Assembly: GCF_035083965.1 (NCBI RefSeq)
Contig: NC_089724.1
Location: 17,726,410 to 17,790,409, forward strand
DNA length: 64,000 bases
Direction: 5' to 3'
Source: Branchiostoma lanceolatum
Taxonomy: Eukaryota > Chordata > Leptocardii > Amphioxiformes > Branchiostomatidae
Below are positions 58,299-64,000 of the stretch, one piece after another. The notes beneath the pieces are model-generated. The model was not told the DNA's origin. It worked only from the letters and a program-made list of their open reading frames with translations, and did no database searches. Each line of letters begins with the position of its first letter. Positions within the stretch are counted from its first letter, which is position 1. Made by a program: the position numbers and the translations under genes.

Positions 58299-61200
58299 CT
58301 ACATGCAGGCAGTTGCCTGGGCATCTGGTATAACGAAGAAGCCAAAAGTGAGAGGCGGCATGAGCAGTGTGGTGTTAGATGGCAGCTTCTGTGGCCCCAG
58401 CTCTGGGAGGGTGCGGTCATCCACCATCACCAGCTTCCTGCCATTCAGCTCCACATGCCTGACAAACAGACAAGGTCTATTATAGTTTCAAATTTTCAAA
58501 ATCATCCAGACTGCCATATACAACACACAAAGTTTCTTGATCTTTCTAAATAAAGATTTTCTGCAAGTCTTATATTCTAGTAGATGGTGGATCAAGTCAC
58601 CTGGATGTCAGGCCCTCCTCTCCATGGGGGGTCAGTAAATACTTGTCAACCTTCTTGAAGGCCAGGTGTCCACCCAGTCTGACTGCGGCGCGGTGGTCCT
58701 GATGCAGGTTCAGCACATACAGTGTCACAGACCCGTTCTGGTACCGCTGGGGACTGAAGGGGAACACATGTCAAGATAGGAAAAGCAGCTGTTAGTATTG
58801 ACACCATATGATAGCTGAGGCAGCAGTATCAGGGAGAATACTAGTACCATTCAGCCCCAGGGACAGCCACATCAGGTTGAACACCATTCAGCACCAGGGA
58901 CAGCAGTGTTAGTGTGAATGTCATTCAGCACCAAGGACAGCAACCTTAGTGTGAATATTATTCGGGGACAGGGATAGCAGTGTCAGTGTGAATGTCATTC
59001 AGCATCAAGGACAGTAGCGTTAGTGTGGATACCATTCAGCCTGGGGACAGCAGTGGTAGTGAGAATGTCATTCAGCACCAGGGACAGCAGCACCAATGAA
59101 TGTCATTCAACACTATGGACAGCTGTGTCAGGATAAATACCATGCATCACTAGTGCAACTGTGAAAAAACATGGTTCAGTTATTGCAATGTGTAAAACAT
59201 ACCTGTTGGGGTTGGTGCAGTGTGCATAGACCCGGATTCTGGCAGATTTTCTGTCCATCTCCCCTGCTGTCCGCTGCTCTTCTGAGCTATTTGTGACCCT
59301 GACCTCTGACCCATCTGTGACCTGGACTTTCAGCACCCTGCTGCCGACCAGTTGTTTGTACAGCAATGACAACCAGTAATCCTGCCAAGGAACAGTTGAT
59401 TGTACAAGTTGGTTGTGCAGGAGATTTCAATGACTGTTAGGAATTCACCTTCTTACAAGCATAAACTCATCGTTTTCAGTTACAGTACTTACTTTTTCCA
59501 TACTTACTGTCAAGGTGTTAATCTTTTTTTAAAATTTTGACAATGTTTGATGATATTGACAGAATTCATACATACAGGCAGTGGGTCCAGGTCCTTGCTA
59601 ATCAGGGCATAGTTCGCTTCAAACAGACTCTGTCTCATGACCACGTCCAGAGAGAGCTGGGCTGCCAGACCCAACTTATCCAGCCACCTGAACAAATGTA
59701 CATCACCATTGTCACTTGTAAACAAACAAACATGTCAAACATTTAAAAAAATGATATACTATATTCGTCTCCTTAGTTGAAACTTACATCAAACCACACC
59801 TTCATTGCTCTATTGCCCCCCTCCCCCTCCTTCTAAAGGTACCGCCACTTACATGAAACCGGCCACAAAGCTGTCGGACAGTTCTGGTGCCCCCCCTCCC
59901 CATGCAGAGCTGGTCTCCCCCAGCCACACAGGCAGACTCGGCGCCGTCATGTTCACAACTCTGTTGATGGTTGTAATCTGTCGGGCAAGCATGTCCAGCA
60001 GGGTCGGGTCGGTGAAGTTGTCCAGGACAGCTGTGCTGCCATCAATGTAATACCTGACAGGAACACACAAGGTAGGAGCAAGTAAGAAGTCATGATCTTA
60101 ACTGCTCTGTAAGCTTCTAAGGTCCCTTATGACTCTGGGTATCACATCTGGGAGGAAATCATTCTGAACATTATACTAGTATGTAGAGAATACCTGATAA
60201 GTACACATAATACTCACTGATGCCAAGTGACAGCATCCAGGACACTAGCTGCTACTTGAAGAAATCTGTCAGACAAAAACAGTCATAACATAACAAATAA
60301 CTACAGACAACAGACAACAGGACACAGCAGTTACTGGTAGTTTAACATTTCTAACCTTCTCCCTTTTGGCTAACCCATTAACAATATAGAATTGGCAGCC
60401 AAACTGCTACTTGAGTGCGCTAAAATGGTGATGTACATGACAAATACATGAAGTTCAGAATCAGAACCAAACGCAATTACAGCTGCCAGCAGATGTAAGG
60501 TACACAGAGTAAATGCAATTAGTTTATGCATGACTTTCTGCCGCACACCTTTGCAGGAAGCGAAGTGTTTTGTTCTTAAGTCCGGTTGTGTCTGGTCCTG
60601 CCAGGATGCTGTTCTTGAAGGCTGGACTGGAGGACAGGAGGCTCCTGAGCTTGCGGAAGTCATAGCCGAGGGTGGTGGCATTCACTGTCCGGTTTGACAG
60701 CTTCTGCAGATGGTTGGGTTCTAACAAGGAGAGAGACATGTAACTGTTACCACAATACATTTTTACACAGTCAACAGAGGAGATTACAGTATTCAACAGC
60801 AGTACTAGACATGCTGTCAACACAGGAAATTGCAATCAAACTGTCAATAAAGGTTCCAGTGCGTGACTTAACTGTACAAATACGCATTAATGATGTAGGA
60901 GACTGCCATGTGCAACCTTACTGCACAATCATGTTGGGAGATTATGGTGCATCTGGGAGTAAGTAAGCAGTTTTATGACCAGAAGGCTAACATTTTAGAG
61001 TTTTCTACAAGGTCAAGCCTACATCCCCCTGTCTTCTTGGCTCTAACCCACCATTTCCCAGCTCCCAGTTGACCTTGAAGCCCCTGGCTGCCGTGTAGTT
61101 GAGCAGAAGCTGTGCGTTTGATGAGTCCCACAGTGACCCATTCCGCAGCAGCACATTCAGACCAAAGATGAAGTCGTATCCCACACACCTCGTAAAGGAG

Positions 61201-62810
61201 TTCAGGTGGTCCCATTCCACTTCTGTAGTAATAACACAGTTCAGGGGTGTTACTGTAAACCCTATACTTAAAGAGAATGTGTGAGTTCGTCAATGTTACA
61301 ACTTAGGCCATAGCAAGTAAATTTTATGGATGACAGCATGTACATTGATTTTTTAACAAGAATTTTAAAGACTTTTTTTTAATCCTCTGGCAACATACAG
61401 AAAATAGGAAAAAATGTCGCAAACATCTGTCAGTTCTCTCACAAAAAACGGCCTAGATGCCGTTAATAGGCATTTGCACATGTAGGAATCAGGTAAAAAA
61501 TCCATACAAATGTGCGGCACAATCATTGTGCTTGCAAGCTATAGGAATATTGCTCCTTGTCACTAATTTACAGGAAGACACAGTACATTCCCCATGCACT
61601 TTTGCCTGTGCGCATTACATTTGAAGCCTACAGAGGATGTTATCCATACAATTTACTTGCTGTGGCCTTACAATGTTTCAATGTAGTAACATTTTTATGT
61701 AGTATGACCCTGCAGTATAATTTACATCCATGGGTGTATATTTGACAAGCAATATACAATAATTACGGTGCCTACCTGACATTGTAAAATTTTTGAAAAC
61801 CTTCCCCTCCGTTGCATTTGCTCCAATTCCCAGGCCTTCCCACTTCGTGCTCTCATTTCTGTTGAGTGTACAAATGTCTAACTCTGGACCGCTGGCAAGT
61901 TTGGAGATATCTTCCTCAGTCGGTTGGAAGATGAGGAAATCCTCTGCTGTGCCACCCAGACGGAGAAAGGCAGGGGCAAGACCAGCTGCCAGAGTCTGGA
62001 ACCGCTCGGATCTACAGCAGGGGGAAATTATGACATGATACTATTGATATACATGTGTAATCGTTTAGTTATAGGATTCGTAAAGGGCTCAGGGACAGGA
62101 GAATGCAATAGCCTATGGCAGAGTCAGGGCTATGGAGTATGGGACAGCGGGACAGTGGAATTCAGTAGCCAGAGGCAGAGTCAGGGCTATGGGGCAGCGG
62201 GACAGTGGAATTCAGTAGCCAGAGGCAGAGTCAGGGCTATGGGACAGCGGGACAGTGGAATTCAGTAGCCAGAGTCAGGGCTATGGGACAGCGGGACAGT
62301 GGAAGGCAATAGCCAATGGCAGAGTCAGGGACAGTGGCACTTCTAATATGGCAGTCAGGGCTATGGGACAGTATGAGACTGTTATTACTGATACACATTG
62401 GTAGGGTCTGCACTCAGGCAGTAGCTTTTCAGATGACCGTGTTAGATCAGTTCTTCATCTACCTTAGCTGTGACAAGTCATAAATGTTACTATGAGTGTT
62501 TCTTTGCGCCTACCGCCTACCTTAGGAGAGGCAGCAAAGTACCGTGCTGGATCAGGTTGGGTCCCAGCGCCAGGGACAAGAACCGCCTGTCTACCTCACG
62601 CAGTGAACTGTCTGTCAAAATCTCAACCTTGGCCTGTGACTTTTCCAGACTCTTGTTGCCATAGTAACTCTTGTTGCCATGATAACCCGAGGCACTATCA
62701 CAGACTGCCGTTACAAGCAGTATGAGAAGAGCCAACGTCATAGAAACACGTGGATTTTGGTACAACCGGAAGATCTTTTTCCAGACATCATACCGTGACC
62801 ATATGAACAT
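58299..62810 (-). CDS. HPSE: Heparanase (endo-beta-D-glucuronidase, GH79)
   Basis: Exons in transcript order: 62810-62521, 62011-61776, 61222-61052, 60720-60549, 60265-60218, 60053-59853, 59687-59576, 59381-59203, 58753-58601, 58458-58299. All are GT-AG and in phase, giving 573 aa. Heparanase cleaves heparan sulfate in the matrix and lysosomes. Seen: a hydrophobic leader ([14 protein letters not shown]); [34 protein letters not shown]; the acid/base glutamate in ELGNEPN (E233); AVTWHQYY; the nucleophile in [14 protein letters not shown] (E352); [44 protein letters not shown] and a C-terminal GFFVIPDAQ. Many NxS/T sites fit a secreted glycoprotein. HPSE2 lacks the GETS nucleophile as I recall, so this is HPSE-like. 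Start uncertain: the ATG at 62810 has the better context, but 62741 begins directly at the signal peptide. Introns carry minisatellites. Confidence 0.93.
58840..59115. repeat. ~40-bp minisatellite in a heparanase intron
   Basis: Roughly seven degenerate units of GTCATTCAGCACCAGGGACA plus GCAGTGTTAGTGTGAAT lie in the intron between exons 8 and 9. Confidence 0.75.
62085..62355. repeat. 50-bp minisatellite in heparanase intron 1
   Basis: GACAGTGGAA recurs at 62151, 62201, 62251 and 62295 with CAGAGTCAGGGCTATGGGAC in each unit. Period is 50 bases, one unit 44. This is the sort of array that varies between alleles. Confidence 0.85.
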
Positions 62811-63058
62811 GTTGCTAACACGTTAGTAAACTGAAGCAAAACGTTAGGTAGAGTGAAGTCCGAGACAAGTGGAGGCCGTGATTATAACAGTATACGCAAC
62901 AAGCTCATGATATTAGCCCGTTCACAGTTCAACCTTACGTCAGACCTGTTTTGAACTTTCAACTTTAACCCGTATAGAGACCTAAGATGACCCTTTCTCG
63001 TGAAGCGGCTCGACCAAGTAGCCTCCGTTGCAGTCCTTTTCCCCGCAGCTTTTTTTTT

Positions 63059-64000
63059 ATATTCCCCTTCCAGTGGGAAGGGGGATATATTGTTTTTGCT
63101 GGCCTGTTCTTCTTCTTCTTCTGCCAAAAACCAGGCCAAGTAGATGTGTGGTGGTAGGTCTACTGATGGTATTGCAGTAAGTTACATGTACCTTATGTTA
63201 CATGGTACGGATGTTATATTTGAGATGTAGGTACCAATAGATTATGCTAATGAGGGCTTATTTGCATAATGTATGCATAAACTTGTATTTCTGTTGCCGT
63301 AAAAGCTGCAGATGTCATACTTGAGATGTAGGTACCTTTAGGAAAGGTGAGCACACCTGGCCATAAATTATGCTAATGAGGACCTCATTTGCATGATTTA
63401 TGCATAAACTTGAATTTTCCTTACCGTAAAAGCTACGGATGTCAGCTTTGAGATGTAGGTACCTTTAAGAGAGGTCAACACACCTGGCCATGAATTACGC
63501 TAATGAGGACCTCATTTGCATAATTAATGCAGAAACTTGTATTTTCCCTACCGTAAAAGGTACGGATGTCACATTTGAGTTGTGGGTACCATTAGGAAAG
63601 GTGAACACACCTGGCCATAAATTATGCTAATGCAGACCTCATTTGCATAATTTAGGCATAAACTTGTATTTCCCTTACCATGAAAGCTACGGATGTCAGC
63701 TTTGAGATGTAGGTACCTTTAAGACAGGTCAACACACCTGACCATGAATTATGCTAACGAGGACCTCATTTGCATAATTTATGCAGAAACTTGTATTTTC
63801 CCTACCGTAAAAGCTATGGATGTCATATTTGAGTTGTAGGTACCTTTAGGACAGGTGAATACATCTGGCCATAAATTATGCTAATGAGGTCCTCATTTCC
63901 ATAATTTACGCATAAACTTGTATTCCCCATACCATGAAAGCTACGGATGTCACATTTGAAATGAAGGTACCTTTAGGAAAGGCGAAAACACCTGGCCATA
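63059..64000 (+). mobile_element. Helitron-like element, copy C, running off the right edge, with a 127-bp array
   Basis: A 13-bp-arm hairpin (ATATTCCCCTTCC 63059-63071, GGAAGGGGGATAT 63076-63088, one G-T pair) precedes ATTGTTTTTG and CTTCTTCTTC, as in copies A and B. It then joins the same tandem monomer: landmarks at 63244, 63370, 63497, 63624, 63751 and 63878, spacing 126-127. The 3' end is outside the window. It lies upstream of heparanase. Confidence 0.72.

Noticed and set aside
62882-63139. 85-codon minus-strand ORF upstream of heparanase
   Set aside because: It crosses the hairpin and the TTCTTC run of Helitron-like copy C (giving an EEEEE tract), so it is not a gene.

Overview
The window is animal nuclear DNA. 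It has intron-rich genes with GT-AG introns, mitochondrial and secretory targeting peptides, poly(A) signals, and a dense load of MITE, SINE, LINE and Helitron-like repeats. The gene set, the compact introns and a head-to-head RMND5/RNF103 pair (linked in vertebrates too, as I recall) suggest an invertebrate chordate, most likely a lancelet (Branchiostoma). That species call is inference. All exon models below were built by hand from splice signals and frame continuity; each summed coding length is a multiple of three.

Region 1 (1-27.4 kb). The first 42 bases look like the first coding exon of an unidentified minus-strand gene behind a CRE-containing promoter. A large minus-strand gene (3.3-14.5 kb) encodes a scaffold of about 1006 residues: a 7-residue-repeat N-terminus, a PH domain, a long segment with YxxM/YxN motifs, proline-rich SH3 ligands and two C-terminal PDZ domains. 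Its upstream 12 kb is noncoding and ends in a GC-rich island at 26.9-27.35 kb that could be its promoter.

Region 2 (27.4-43.9 kb). A repeat-rich stretch (snap-back MITE with an 8-bp target duplication, two LINE remnants, a ~127-bp-period array) precedes two plus-strand metabolic genes. These are ornithine aminotransferase (OAT, 8 coding exons) and the C11orf54/PTD012 zinc ester hydrolase (9 coding exons). A Helitron-like element lies between them and a second copy fills intron 6 of C11orf54.

Region 3 (45.0-55.7 kb). RMND5 (minus; E3 subunit of the CTLH/GID complex) and RNF103 (plus; membrane RING-H2 ligase) are divergent, with start regions about 0.5 kb apart around a CRE/E2F/YY1-type promoter. 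RMND5 intron 1 carries two nested terminal-inverted-repeat transposons, each with its own target-site duplication.

Region 4 (55.7-64 kb). Intergenic DNA, then a minus-strand heparanase gene (10 coding exons) that keeps both catalytic glutamates. Its upstream flank holds a third Helitron-like copy that runs off the window.

The most unusual signals are: (a) Helitron-like elements whose 5' hairpin differs from copy to copy while the distal inverted match covaries with it; (b) a ~127-bp monomer with a palindromic octamer shared by three loci; (c) minisatellites that multiply the 3' splice site just upstream of the start codons of RNF103 and OAT; (d) the nested 8-bp-TSD transposons; and (e) the PH-YxxM-PDZ scaffold.
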